This document shows, piece by piece, positions 47,791 through 59,885 of a stretch of 64,000 bases of DNA. Every line of letters begins with the position of its first letter. Within the stretch, counting starts at the first letter, position 1. The position numbers and the translations under genes are program-made. This DNA is from Eonycteris spelaea (lineage: Eukaryota; Chordata; Mammalia; Chiroptera; Pteropodidae), in assembly GCA_003508835.1 (NCBI GenBank), contig PUFA01000116.1:1736001-1800000 (forward strand), in the 5' to 3' direction. The notes beneath the pieces are model-generated. The model was not told the origin of the DNA. It ran no database searches and saw only the letters and a program-made list of their open reading frames with translations.

Positions 47791-48718
47791 GTGGCTTGCT
47801 CAGGGTGTGCTTGCACGCGTGTACGCATTCATCCATCCGTCCAACCATCCATTTAGCCATTCCTTCATCCAACATTTACTGAGTGCATCCTCTGTGCCAG
47901 GTGAGGATGCTCGAATGAAAAGGCACCCGCCTCCCCCAGAGGGCGCACCTCTCAAACCGACCGTGACCAAGACACCCCGGGAGGCGTCGGGGTGGGGAGC
48001 GGGTCTCCAGGGCTGGAGAGGGGGCTGCAGGCCCGACGGCGCAGGGCCGCGGTCGTGGGTGGGCAAGAGTGGTTGTCAGACCGTGGCGCATCTTGAGATC
48101 TGTCACCCCGCCTCCTCACTCACTACAGCATTGACCCATGTGTCATTGTAACTTGGGTGACTATTTACTGGCCTGTTTGGTTCATTGTGGTAACCTCGAA
48201 TAAATGTGTGAGGCGTGAACTAAGCGTGGGCCCCACCATTCCGCCAGGCAGGAAGCCAGGGAGAGCGGCGGACTCCCGCGGGGAGAGCCCCGGCTGAACA
48301 CACGGAGCCTTATTTCGGGGCTGGAGGCGGACCCCGTTAGAACAGCTCCGAGAAGTGGGCCTGAGGGGCTCAACCTGCTCTGCAAGGCAGAAGCTCGCAG
48401 AGGTAGAGCAAGTGGGGGGACGATACCAGGGAAGAGAAGCCGCTGCCCAGAGTCCTCTGCCCTGCGTCCCATCCGCACAGGTCTCCTCCTCAGAACTTTC
48501 GGAGAAGGGGAACCCCCCACCACGCAGTCCCCGCGTAGGTCCCGGAAGCAGCTCTGGCCTGCCCTGGATCTCTGCTGGCCTGTTGCTGGTCACCTCCCAG
48601 AACTCTGAGGTACAGTATTGACATGGCCTGCAGGGTCTCCAAGGCAAGGCCGAGAGGAGCCCCCTGTCAGTCACTGCCTAGCCCCACCCCTGGGCAAAGG
48701 CTCCTCCTTCATACTGTG

Positions 48719-49265
48719 GCTGTAAGAAGGAATGTATCTGCCAAGGAGGACTCCTTGTTGTTAACTGGGCCCAAAACCCTAACAAAGCTGGCAGAACCTT
48801 CTCCTGCACCACAGGTACCACTTCAGGGAAGTCACAGACGAGCTGCGAAGCTTCTGCACTGTTGCGGCCCTCTGAGCCCACCCTTATGGAGGAATTCCTG
48901 GAATCCTCGGACCAATGAGCTGAGACCTGCCCATCCAATCAGGACTGTGCATCTATATCCTTATTTGCCCATCTTTACAGAACAATCAGTTAGCCAATCA
49001 GAAGAGTGTCTTCAACCAATCGGGACTATTTGGACCAATTACGCTGTGCAGATTTGGGTTCCTCATTTGCATAAAAATGAACCAATCAGGAACCATGGTG
49101 GGAACTTTATAAAAGGTGACTTCCTTCTGTCTGCAGTTTCCACCTGAGACTGTGTTTCCTCAGTTTGCTAACTGTTTATCTGAATAAAGTTTCTTCTCTT
49201 TCCCCATTCCAGATTGGAGCCTCTTGACATTAGATTGGTAGCTGTAAACTTCTGTGGATAATACC
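48719..49265 (+). repeat. Solo LTR (class I ERV-like) with CCAAT array
   Basis: Six CCAAT boxes (48912, 48935, 48994, 49016, 49035, 49082), a TATAAAA at 49108-49114 and AATAAA at 49183-49188 give U3-R order on the plus strand. Outer edges are approximate and I found no convincing target duplication. A GGTAAGTA donor-like site at about 49408 lies in following DNA that may be leader sequence. No viral coding region is present. Confidence 0.65.
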
Positions 49266-49929
49266 TAAGGAATCATTGACACAGGACCGGTGTATGTGTG
49301 GCCGACTGTAGGAGGATCTGAAGATGTCACAAAGATTTCACGACATGGAAAAGTAAAACCTAAAAGTCAGCATCTGATCTCAGGATCCCAAAAGGCCGCA
49401 AGACCTTGTGGTAAGTACCTTGTCTGCTTGGAGCCTGTGTCCCACCTTCTCACTGAGGTCGGCCTCCCAGTAACTTGTCGCTTCTCTCAGCTCCTCTCTA
49501 CACCCCACCCTTAGTCTTTGAATCCCTAACTTTAAGATTCCTTAACTCACCCTATTCCTGCATCCATCTCTGCCTCTGTACCTGCATTGCAAAATAATTT
49601 TGGAAAACTGTTATAAATTCAGTTTCAAGTGTTTATTTGGCATTTCTGGACAGGGACAAAGGCAGGAGTGCGGATAGAACAACTTTTAAACATATTCTCA
49701 ATAATTGAAATTGGTTTTTCTGCTAATTGATATTCAGTGGTTTAACTTTCAATATAGTGACTTTGGCTATCTGGTCATTCTATGAATTGGCTTTTGATGA
49801 ACCAGCCAGCTACAGTTTTCCCAAACAAATTAGCTAGTTTCCTCTAAAGATAAATGGTACTGTCTGCTCCTCATGGGATAATGGTTGCAATTAACTTAAA
49901 TATTTAAAGTATTTAAACATTTAAAAATA

Positions 49930-51000
49930 TTTTCTGATTTTTATTATTATTTTTCTATCCATGAGGTTATTAAAAAGTGCTTTTTAGCTTTCCAATGTGT
50001 GGGTCTTTTTTTAAAGTTATCTTTTTCATATTGAGTTTTGCCTTGTAAGAAAACGTAGAATGTGCTGTTGATTTTTTTTTTTTTTTGGATTTTCTGAGAC
50101 TTGCTTTGTGGCCAAGTATGCAATAAATGTTTGGAAATGTTCCATGTTTGCTTCACAGGAGTATGTGTATTCTAATGTTGGTCGTAGGATCTAGTTAGAG
50201 TTATTGAATCAAGCTTATTGATTGTGTTATTTATGTCTTCTATATATTTTGCCTTTTTGGTCTCTCTGTTGCTGAGAAAGATGTATTAAAATCTATCAAG
50301 ATTTCACATTGTCAGATTTCTCCATGTATTTCTGACAATTTTTGCTTTATATATTTTGAGACTGCATATATGAGTCTAGAATTGTATTTTCCTGGAGAAG
50401 TATTCACTTTATTCTTTTACAGTAATCCTCATTACCCTAATAATACTTTTAATCTATAATACATTTTGTCTGATATTTATATAGCTGCACTAACTTTATT
50501 TTTGGTTAACATTTGTTTGATATATCTTTTCCCATCTTTTCACTTTCGAATTTTCCTATAAAACAGTGCGTTTCATAGGAGTATGTAGCTAGATTTTGTT
50601 GTTGCTTAATCTCATATGACAATCTCTATCTTAATTGGCAAATAATCCATTTGCATTTGTTGTGATTATATTTTTACGTAATATATGATAATATATTTTT
50701 ATTAATTTCTACCATCTTATTTTGTGCTTTCTACTGATTCTAGTTTTTTCTGTGCCTTTTGCTCCATCCTTACCTTCAATTGGATTGATTAATTTTTCTT
50801 TATTCACCTTTTTAAAATACTGATTTGAAATTTATGGCTTCCTTTTCTATGCTTTTGGGGTTCCTCTTTAAAATTTTACACACTCCTCCACAAAAATAGG
50901 CCTTTTGTAAATTAGTTTAATCACATAATTCCATTTCTGTTTTATGTGTAATTGTTGCCTTTTTAGTTAAATCTTGTTTTAAGCCTTCCCCAACTCTCTA
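49930..51000 (-). repeat. Antisense L1 fragment
   Basis: AT-rich DNA with antisense ORF2 landmarks: gacttgctttgtggccaagt, gtatgtgtattctaatgttg and gtctctctgttgctgagaaa. It is strongly decayed. Confidence 0.7.
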
Positions 51001-51055
51001 TAGATATAGATATAGATATAGATAGATATACATATATACACACACATATGAGTGA

Positions 51056-51095
<40 letters not shown>
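51001..51095. repeat. Compound (TAGATA)n(TATACA)n(TG)n microsatellite
   Basis: TAGATA units, then TA/CA steps, GAGT units and about 16 TG units, immediately left of the TIR transposon. Confidence 0.93.
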
Positions 51096-51096
<1 letters not shown>

Positions 51097-51124
51097 CTGT
51101 TTAGATTTAGTAATGTGCTCACTA

Positions 51125-51753
51125 CAGTCATGTGCCACTGTGCTACATAATGGCATTTCGGTTGATGATAGATCACATATATGACAGTGGTCCCAGAAGA
51201 TATAATGGAGCTGAAAAATTCCTATCGCTTAGTGGCGTCGTAGCCATTTAACATCACCCAAATTTTGTGGTGATGCTGTTGTAAACAAACCTAGTGCACC
51301 GCCAGTCATATCAAAGTATAGCACATTCAGTTATGTACAGTGCATAATACTTGATAATGATAATAAACGACTATGTTATTGGTTTAAACGACTATGTTAC
51401 TGGTTTATGTATTTACTATACTATACCTGTTATCATTAGAGTATACTCTCTGTACTTTTTCTTTTGTTTGCTGTAAAATTATGCTATGTTCCACCAGCAT
51501 CAGCCTCGTACATCTCGTGTTTACCCCGTCCCTTGAATGCATCTATTTCTCTTGTGCTTGATTTAATCTCATGTTGTAACATTATGTACAGGCTTGTAGC
51601 CTAGGAGCAGTAGGCTATACCATATAGCCTAGGAATGTAGCAGGCTATGCCACCTAGGTTTGTATAAGTGCACTCTGTGATGTTCACATAGTGACAAAAT
51701 CACCCAATGAAGCCTTTCTAGAAATATCCCCATTGTTAAGTGGCACATGACTG
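51125..51753. mobile_element. Non-autonomous TIR DNA transposon (Tc1/mariner-type), 629 bp
   Basis: The left end cagtcatgtgccact and right end agtggcacatgactg are perfect inverted repeats, flanked on both sides by TA (51123-51124 and 51754-51755). TA duplication is the mark of Tc1/mariner/pogo elements. An internal 9-bp-arm hairpin lies at 51611-51631. There is no transposase frame. It sits between two antisense L1-like stretches. I recognise it as a common mammalian family but will not name it. Confidence 0.9.
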
Positions 51754-51755
51754 TA

Positions 51756-52720
51756 GTATCTTTCTTTACTATTTTTTCCTTGTCTCTTCCTCCCTCTTCT
51801 GGATTCAGTGTTTTCCTCTCTGAAGTATGACTTTTTAAAGTTCTTTCAGCAAGGATATGTTAGAAGTAAATACTTTCAGTTATATGAAAATATCTTAGTT
51901 TTCACTCACTCCTGAATTATATTTAAACTGAGTAGTAAGTTCTAATTATGTCGTCTTTTGCACTTTTCGTATTTTATTCCATTGTCTTCTGACTCTCGTT
52001 GCTTCTGTAGAAAAGTCTGCTGTCAGTCTCATTATTATTCCTTTGCATTTGATTTGTCTTTTCTGTCTGACTACTTTTAAGATCATCCCTTTGTCTATGG
52101 TATTATGAAGTTTCACTGCAATGTTATAGTGTGAACTTATTTTTATTTACCATTCATAGAACTCATGATTCCTAATTCTGAGGTATCATGTCTTTATACA
52201 AGTCTGGAAAACAGCCATTTTATCATTTAACATTGCCTTTCCCCTTTATATTTCCTCTTTGTAGAATTTATATATGAACATTTTCAGAACCTTCATTCTC
52301 TCCTCTGCCTCTCTTAGCCGCTCTTTTATGTGTGTGTTTTTTTTTGTTTTTTTTTTTTTTTTTTAGACCTTTGTGTTTCGTTCTAGGTAGTTTTATATTC
52401 TGTTTGGTAGATTTATATTCTATTTCACTCTGAAATCTCTCTTCTTTCTCTCTCTAATCTGCTGTTATACTGTTGACTTCAGTTATTGTATTTTTTATTT
52501 TAAATGAATCTGCTTCATCTTTTTAAAAAATCACATGTTCTCATATATTCAATTCCTTATGTCTTTAATTATTTTAACCATACTTACGTTTTAGTATATC
52601 CAATAATTCTGCTCTCTGCTGTCCTTTATTTCATCTGATGGCTTTCACTCATGGTTGACTGATTCATTGTATATTTTGTTATTTTCAATTGTGAGCTCAT
52701 CAAAAGTTAGATTTCATCAG
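51756..52720 (-). repeat. AT-rich antisense L1/HAL1-like block
   Basis: Continuation of L1-like antisense sequence (gtcttctgactctcgttgct, gaaaagtctgctgtcagtct, tgaagtttcactgcaatgtt), with a poly-T tract at about 52330-52366. No intact frame. Confidence 0.55.
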
Positions 52721-52724
52721 CGGA

Positions 52725-53345
52725 ATTCTGTGTGGTTTGTTTTGCAACAGAGTTCTTTCTCAGTTCTCTCTTTCCTGTGCCCGGCATTGAGTAGGAATCA
52801 GATACGTCTTGATTGAATGGGTGATTTCACAGATGAACAGATGGGTGCTAGCCACTGCTCTGATGTCAGTAAGCATTATTATGATAGAGTGGGGGCCAAA
52901 GAGCCATGCCTCTACAGGGAAGATGGATTTAGGGACAGTGGTGTGCTTGAGCAGACTCACACCAGAGAATCTCTTGTGAGCATGTCTTCCTACCTCCATA
53001 TTCAGTGATCTTATGTTTGCACTTTGGCAGTGGCCTTGGAGAGATTATTTACACCATGGAATTAAGAAACACTAAAAATCAGTGATGCCCCTCTCCCAAG
53101 AGCTGGTTCTTAAACATTTACCAGCCCACTGCTGACTGGGGCAATGAAAATATGTAGAAAAGTGAATCTAAACCAGCCTATAAAGAATAAGACCTGTGGT
53201 AAGTGAAATAAAAAGCCTGAGCGGGAGAAACTTATCACTCTAGGACCGTGGTGCTCAGTGATGGAAATTACCCTTGACTTTCTCCTAGATTTGGAAAGGC
53301 TCAGTATCAGGAGGAGCAGAAAAATCAACAGTAGTCCTAGTGAGC
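52725..53345. other. Non-genic DNA left of tRNA-Cys
   Basis: No supported gene. A hydrophobic 86-codon minus-strand frame starts inside the tRNA gene and runs through its 3-prime flank; I consider it incidental. Confidence 0.5.
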
Positions 53346-53349
53346 AAAA
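53346..53349 (-). terminator. Pol III oligo-T terminator of tRNA-Cys
   Basis: The minus strand reads TTTT starting 13 bases after the tRNA 3-prime end. Confidence 0.8.
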
Positions 53350-53356
53350 TAGGAAG

Positions 53357-53370
53357 CCAGCAGGGGGCAC
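53357..53370 (+). promoter_or_regulatory. CTCF-like core overlapping the tRNA-Cys 3-prime end
   Basis: CCAGCAGGGGGCAC is close to the CTCF core consensus. Nine of its bases are tRNA and five are flank. Binding is not shown by sequence alone. Confidence 0.45.
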
Positions 53371-53433
53371 CCGGATTTGAACCGGGGACCTCTTGATCTG
53401 CAGTCAAATGCTCTACCCCTGAGCTATACCCCC
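53362..53433 (-). tRNA. tRNA-Cys (GCA)
   Basis: A 72-base gene that decodes UGC/UGU. The acceptor stem is GGGGGTA with 3-prime GCCCCC and discriminator T (encoded U). The anticodon GCA lies at 53399-53401. A-box TAGCTCAGGGG and B-box GGTTCAAATCC are both present as internal Pol III promoters. The anticodon stem is TTTGA/TCAAG, with a U-G pair at its first position. An oligo-T Pol III terminator follows (AAAA on the plus strand at 53346-53349). No intron, and CCA is not encoded, as usual in eukaryotes. Confidence 0.96.
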
Positions 53434-53439
53434 TGGTGC

Positions 53440-54315
53440 AAGCTGAAGCCTAAGTAATACTTTCACCTGTGTGGCCATGCCAGTACGCCTATAAATTTTT
53501 GCCACTGATGTTCATTTGGGCTGGGCCTCCTGGAAGCTGCCAAGCCTGCCTCACTACAATTCTCTCTCTCTGATGCTAAACAGGTTCCCTTAGCCGTAGC
53601 TGCTTGCCTGCCCTTCCTGGAAAAGCACTGACACTGATGTTTATAGCTGGAAGGGGCTTCAGAGTCGCTAGTCTGTGCCCTTCACAGTGGACATCTGAAA
53701 ACAGATTCAAGGCTACTGAGCTCCTTATTGCTAGGATCAGGACCTGAATCCACTCTTCCTGACTGGATTTAGTGCCCTACTACTCAGCCAATGACTATCT
53801 TATCTTCCTCTTGTCCCTACCTTCCATCAGTCAAAGTATGTAAAGGCTACATAACTGGAGCCATCCGAATAGATTTATGCAGACTCGAGATGATCATAGG
53901 GACTAGAATATGGGCTTAGCAGAACGTGAATGTGCCACGCGGCTCACGGACCACAAGGAAAAGCTACTATGAAGCACCAGGATTTGACCTTGTGCATGGA
54001 CTGGAGCCCTCGGGCCTATCCTTAGATTTTCTGTACTCAGGAATCTTGAACGCTTGTCAAACATGCAGATAATGATCTGGAGTTAGGAACAAGCGCCTTA
54101 TGGAGCCGCGAAATCCCACTTTGAGAATAACCGTCGTAGATCTACATCCGCTTTCTTTTGCGCCACCTGCAGGAAGACTCAGGTACTGAAACACCCAAGG
54201 GTAGAGTTAGGCTGTGAATTCTAGCCCTAGGCCCAGGCGCAGCCAGAGCCAGAGGGCAGAGCAGGCATTAAAACCAAGGACCGCCGTCAAACTGCTCAAT
54301 CTCTGAAGTCTGCTC
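53440..54315. other. Non-genic DNA with MIR/MER5-like relics
   Basis: At about 53640-53800 there is a weak antisense MIR-like pattern (ggacctgaatccactcttcc). At about 54000-54140 the sequence resembles a decayed MER5 3-prime half (ccactttgagaataac). No gene is supported. Confidence 0.4.
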
Positions 54316-54320
54316 TAGAC

Positions 54321-54468
54321 CAGCGGTCCTTAATTTTACGGTACATCAGTATCATTTGGAGAACTTATTAAAACACGGGCGACTGGGTCCCACCCTAAAA
54401 GCTTCTGATTAATAAGTTCGCAGGTAATGCTGCTGCTGCTGGTCCGGGCCATAGTTTGAGAACCACTA
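54321..54468. mobile_element. MER5A-like hAT element
   Basis: It begins cagcggtccttaattttacg and ends tagtttgagaaccacta, with ctgctgctgctggtccgggc near the 3-prime end, the MER5A layout. The flanking octamers ctctagac (54313-54320) and cgctggac (54469-54476) agree at 6 of 8 positions, consistent with an eroded 8-bp duplication. It is shortened internally (148 bases). Confidence 0.75.
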
Positions 54469-55089
54469 CGCTGGACCAACACACATCTGAGACCAGGCCC
54501 TTTGGCAGTGGCGGCCACACCCAAGGCATCTATCTATCTGTTCACCGTTGCCTCTTCTGCCCGTTGCGCTGCCGCCCAGTGTGCTGGGGTCCCTCTCCCT
54601 TTCCTCCCAGTGCCTGCCTGGGACCACTGGGATGGTTTCTCTGTCCTCGGTTAGTCCTCTTTCCATTTTATGATTTAGGAAGCTAAAGAAAACTCAAGAA
54701 GCCTTCTACCCCTGTCCCCATTATGGGGAAATGTTGTTCAAGCAAGTGAAGGAGGAGGTCCACGCTTCCACCTGGAGCTGGCCCACGTGAGCTGAAAAGC
54801 CCAGTTTGTCTCAGAAAGCTAGCTCCGGGGAGAGGGGGTGGTTGTGTTGTTATTCCTATGTTACAAGTGAGGAAACAGAAGACAAGAGAGTTCTGTGTCC
54901 CCACAAAGGAGAGTCTCTAGGTTGAGACACAGAAACCTGAAGTTTTCCTCCCAGATGCATCTGAACATTTTTGATTTGGGGAGGTTTCTTAGAGCTTCTA
55001 TTCAACTTCCCCTTCTTAAGGTCCTGCTATGTCCTGGGCACCGTGGAGCACTGAGCAGAAGCTGAATTTCAGTGCAGTACAAGAAGATT

Positions 55090-55245
55090 AGATGGGCACA
55101 TGTTCATGAAATGAACATCTTTGAGCATTTACTGTGAGCCAGAACCTGCCCTGGGTTCTGAGGGTGAATGACATCAGCTCTGTATTCCCTAGTGGGCGGA
55201 CAAACCAGTAGACGACTAACTGCTGTCTGATGGAGTGGAGGGCCT
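55090..55245 (+). repeat. L2 LINE fragment
   Basis: L2-like order: gagcatttactgtgagccag, gccctgggttctgagggtga, ttccctagtgggcggacaaa. Confidence 0.6.
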
Positions 55246-55249
55246 GTTC

Positions 55250-56740
55250 CAGCAGGAAGGAGGCTCATGATGCCTGGGGGCTGCATGGGGAGAGGCTGGG
55301 GAGCTGAGGCTAGAGGTGTGGGCCTGGCTGGAAGGGGAGCATTCCAGAGGAGGGACGAGTATGGGATGAAATGGCAATGGAGAACTTGGCTGGGCACTGG
55401 GGGGAATGCTGACCGGGATATCTGCAGCTTAGGCCTACACGGTGCAAGGCCCGACCTGGGGTGACTATTAAGAAGTGAGTATAAGGGTGTCTGGGGTCAC
55501 TCCCAAGTGTCTGGCTTGGGGATCTGGAGAGCTGACAGTACCACTCACAGGCACAGAAGAGGAGGAGGGAGACTGTGGATGTGGCCCTCCTGAGGACGAG
55601 ATGCCTATGAGGCCGTGGTGGCTGGGGGAAGGTACAGGCGTGGCCAGCATGAGCTTAGAGCCACTAACTGAAGCGGATCATCCCACAATATGAAATTAAC
55701 CCGGAGAAATTACACACCTGGCACATAGTTTGTTTCATAAAAGTTTTCATCTATTCCTCTTCCGCATTCTGGTAGAGAAGTGAAAGTCATCGTGTTTTTC
55801 CAGACCTTACCCGGGAAGCAATACTGCATTGGGAGGACCCGAATATTCAGTCAGTGAAGGGAGAAGCATTATAGTGGGGCAGGAGAAATCTCTAGTAACA
55901 CTGCTAGTCACTGAACCACCACTCAGTCCCCTTTACCAGGCTCCAGGCTTGCCTACAACCTTCCTCCTTTCCTCCCCGTCTCCCACCGTCTCTGATTCTC
56001 ACAGAAGAAGCACCTACTTTTGCCTTCTGCTTAAAAAAAAACCAAAAAGCCACCACCAGCAAAAAAACCCCAGAGCCTATTGACCTTACCTCATTCATTT
56101 AGCTATCATTCAAGTATTTATCATGCACCAGATGTGCTAGTCCCTGGGACAGAACAATGAAGAAATCAAACCCTGTTCTTGGCCTCAGCTTCCTCATGCC
56201 CCACATTCCAAAGGTTTGCATGTCCTCGCCCATTCACACTCCATATTCCCCTCTCCTCTGTTGTCCTTTCTTTCTTAAAGATAAGCCCTTCCATCAGGCC
56301 CCCTCCCCACTGCAGGAAGGTCTTTGCATCCTCAAGCTCCCCCTCCTGTCTTCAGCCTCTCTGTAGAAACCTGCCGAGGCAGAGCCATCTCACTCAGTGG
56401 TAAACTGTGTGGCAAGTAACAAAAACAACCTGCTGGTGGCTGAAGCCCAAAAAGGGAAAATTTATTACTAGAACCAGCAATACCTCATGGAAACAGGGGC
56501 AGAAGGCAGCCTCGGATTTCTCTGACTCCACTGCAGAGAATGGACGGGAAGGGGCCAAGTGTGGATGCTCTGTATTCCAGCTATTGACAAACTCAACAGG
56601 TTTGCTGCTTGGGGTGTTCTGTTCAAGAAGTGTGATTGTCCTTACGTAGTTTTATTTATTTGCAGCAAGTAACGGAGACAGAGGATTCACATCCAAAGCT
56701 GGCTCCAAGAGGGAAGGCTTAGCCATTGCTTTCATACACT
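55250..56740. other. Non-genic DNA with a second L2-like fragment
   Basis: At about 56090-56190, ttcaagtatttatcatgcac followed by agtccctgggacagaacaat resembles L2. The rest holds no gene or repeat I can support. Confidence 0.45.
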
Positions 56741-56827
56741 ATTTGGTTAATTACATGTTGATTTCTTCTTTGCAGTTAGATAAACTTATCCTGATTTGGT
56801 TAATTACATGTTGATTTCTTCTTTTGC
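56741..56827. repeat. Tandem duplication with 53-bp period
   Basis: atttggttaattacatgttg plus the following 13 bases occurs at 56741 and again at 56794. The copies differ by one T in a TTT run. About 20 bases separate the repeated cores. Confidence 0.93.
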
Positions 56828-56829
56828 CT

Positions 56830-58230
56830 CTTGTTGGGTTCCAGTCAAGCTCAGTGGGTTACAGCTGCATCTGCAAAATATTATGCTATATTTTAACATT
56901 TAGCAAGAATAGCATTTAGTAAGAAAACCTAGAGCTTGAGAGCCTTGTCCTATCTAATACAGGGATAGCAAAATTCTTTATAAATCACACTGTTGACAAG
57001 ATGATGGTAAACCAGGTGTATAATTAATGGTGGATATGAAGGTGAGAGAGAAAACAGAAAAAGTGTTGTCTGTTCCTTTTCAGATTGCATTGTGGCAGAA
57101 CAGTGACTCTTCTGTGTGTGGGTTAACAAATCCTTTCTTAATTCTGAGTGAAATTATTGATGCGCAGAGTCTGAATCAGCCCTTGGCATATGTGTGTACA
57201 GATGGGGGAAGGTGCCTCTCTCCTCTTTATTCTGTTCGTCACTGACAAGCCCTGCCACTGGAAAAGACACTTTTCATTTGATTAACACTCATCTGATGAG
57301 CTGTGAAGACAGGGAGCGTTGGGTCGGCTCTGCCTTGCCCAGCTACATGCGACAAAGACAGGCAGCGTCATACAGAAGAGCTTGCCCCTGAATGCTAATT
57401 CCCTTTCCACTTCATTTGAAGGGAAAAAATAAATCTTGATCACTGTGGAAGGAAATAGCAAAAATTATCCTTGATAAAATGGCAGCTACTAAATAGACAG
57501 CATTTTAGATCCTGGCTAAAGAAACGGGAAGTGAATACGTGATTCTGCGTTTCCACGGTGACATATATGGGCTATTAAGAGTGCTTGCATGGGTTTTGGA
57601 AATGAGATAAGGATAAAAACAATTCCTCAAAATGCCAATAAGGGCCATTCCTGTGACACTGAGGGGAGGGCTCAGGTGGACTATCTCAGGTGTCGTGTTT
57701 TGAATACCCAGGCTCTGTCACTTCAGTATCATGGTTTTTGTTGTTTGGTTAGGAAGCCCTGTCTGTGGCACACAGAATTTAATAGTTGTGTTTAGCTTCT
57801 TCCCAGTGCATGGTGATTTTCTTCATGCACGGTAGTGAATGCTGTATTACTAGGCATATTTAAAAACTACATCCAAATCCTATAAAATAATCTAAAGAAA
57901 TACCTTTGAAAGCCAAAAAATTGATGAGAAATCCACTCACGGCTGTCTCCATGTTGAGATAATCCCAGACTGAAGGGTAATGTACAGGTCAGTGCTGAAA
58001 GCAGACATTTGAATGCCCATAACTATCTGCCTGGATCACCAAACACTTGCTACAATGACTTCTGACCTTGAAGTTGCTGTAACTTAGGAGAAATAAGAAA
58101 TATGAAATGAACTCACCAGGTGTGGAAATTGGACCTATGGTCCAAGCTAGCTGTCATTAGGCCAGATAAAGATAATTTGGTGAAAAACTGCAAATGATAT
58201 CATGCCTTTCACTGCAAGCAACAACTGGTC
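56830..58230. other. AT-rich intergenic DNA
   Basis: I see no gene, RNA gene or assignable repeat in this stretch; frames are short and unsupported. Confidence 0.5.
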
Positions 58231-58234
58231 CCTC

Positions 58235-58500
58235 ATTTTAAAATATCATATTTTACTTTTTATTCTGAAGACAGTTTGATCTATCCTCTTAAAAGTAGTC
58301 TTTTTTGTGTCATTTAAGAAATCCTTTCCTTCTCTGAGGTTAAAATCTCCTATTTTTAATTCACATAATTTAAAAAATTTTTCCGCACATTTAGGACTTC
58401 AATTCATCTAGAATCTACCATTTGGAACAAGGGTCTTTTTTTTTTTTTTTTTAAATGGAAAACCAGTTATTTCAGTACCACTTGTTGAACATTTGGTATT
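58235..58500 (-). repeat. Antisense L1 fragment with poly-T tract
   Basis: L1 antisense landmarks ggaaaaccagttatttcagt, then accacttgttgaacatttgg, preceded by an uninterrupted T run at about 58437-58452. Confidence 0.65.
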
Positions 58501-58614
58501 TCGCCTGCTACTTTGTCACCCAACCAGGAAACTTTTGAGAGTGAAAGGGAATGTTATTCCCATTTGTGCTGGGACCACAAGCATAAACTGAGACTGTCCC
58601 AAGCAAATTAGGAC

Positions 58615-59110
58615 ATATAGTTAGTGTTCTCCAGAGAAACAGAACATACATAGGTGAGGAGAGATTTATTAATTCTGAGGAACTGGCTCGCTGATTATGG
58701 AGGCCAAGGAGTCCCTTGTCTGTCCTCTGCAGGCTGCAGGCCCAGGAAAGCAAAGTAGTGTGGTTCCTTCTGAACCAGAGGTCGACAACCTGGGGACCCA
58801 ATAGTGTGAGTCCCAGTCCGAGTCGGAACGGCAGAGAACCAAGAGCACCTATGTGCCAAGGCAGGAGAAAATGGGTGTCCTGCTCCTCAGAGAGCCAGTT
58901 CACTCTCCCTCTGCCTCTGTCTTCTGCCGGGCCCTCAGAGTTTGGATGCTGCCCGTCACTGGTGAGGGCTGTCTTCTTCACTCAGTTTACCAGTTCAAAC
59001 GCTAATCTCTGCCAGAAACAACCTCACAGACACACCCAGAAGTGATGTTTTACCAGCTATCTGAGCATCCCTTATTCCGCTCAAGTCGGCACCTGAAATT
59101 GACCATCAGT
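58615..59110. repeat. Interspersed repeat, family not assigned
   Basis: The opening gttctccagagaaacagaac, then gagatttattaattctgagg, and later gctgtcttcttcactcagtt match a widespread mammalian repeat that I recognise but cannot name with confidence. Confidence 0.5.
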
Positions 59111-59712
59111 CACCCTTTCATATACAAGTTCCCACATATGCATAAGTCACACGTCCTTTTCCATTCATTTGTCTATTCCTCTGCTCGCTACTTTAATTAT
59201 ATTCACTTTGTAAGCCTTGCCATGAGGTAGGACAGTCCTAGCTTCTTGTTTTCATATCTTAAATTGTCCCAACTAGTCTTTAGCCTATTTTTTCAAGTTT
59301 TACTAAAGTCTTTTTTCAACCTTTGCTGACATTATATTGAATGAAATGATTGAACTGCAGGGGACTGACATCTTCTAATATTGAGTTACCTGTCCATGAA
59401 TATGTATATCTCTATTAATTCAGGTTTCCTTTATCTTTCCATAATATTTTATTATTCGTCAATAAGGAATTTGAACATGCATTACTTTATTTCTAGTTAC
59501 TTTATGATTTTTGTTATTGTTAATAAAATTTCTACCCTAACTCATTATCTAGCTGATTACTGCAGGTGTATGAGGAATGACATTCAGTTTTGCTTGTTGA
59601 TTTTACACTGAGCAAGCTAGCTGAACTGTGTTGCTGGTTCTAATAATTTTTCTCTACTTTCACTGTTGGTAATCATAATATTTACAAAGAAGGACAGTTG
59701 GTCTCTTTTCCA

Positions 59713-59885
59713 TTCTTTCTTTCTTTTTCTTTCTTACTTCCTTCCTTCCTTCCTATCTTCCTTCCATCTTTCCTTCCTCTCTTCCCTTTCCTTCTTTCCT
59801 CCCTTCTTCCCTCTTTCATTCCTTCCCTTCCCTTCTCTTCCCTTCCCGTCCCTCCCTCTGTCCCTTCTTTCTTTTCTTTCTTTAT
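59713..59885. repeat. CT-rich (CTTTC/CCTTC)n polypyrimidine tract
   Basis: About 170 bases almost purely C and T. The Ser/Phe/Leu and Lys/Glu/Arg frames across it are artefacts. Confidence 0.95.

Noticed and set aside
47163..47882. Plus-strand frames of 239 and 220 codons at the KRBA1 promoter, as a possible divergent gene
   Set aside because: They are Arg/Pro/Ala-rich without domains, and cross the KRBA1 start and CpG island; no conserved motif supports them.
48623..49514. Remnant retroviral coding sequence after the LTR
   Set aside because: No gag, pol or env motif can be seen in any frame, so only a solo LTR is claimed.
53110..53370. 86-codon hydrophobic minus-strand frame that looks like a small membrane protein
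   Set aside because: Its start lies in the tRNA-Cys 3-prime end and it has no family resemblance or supporting context.
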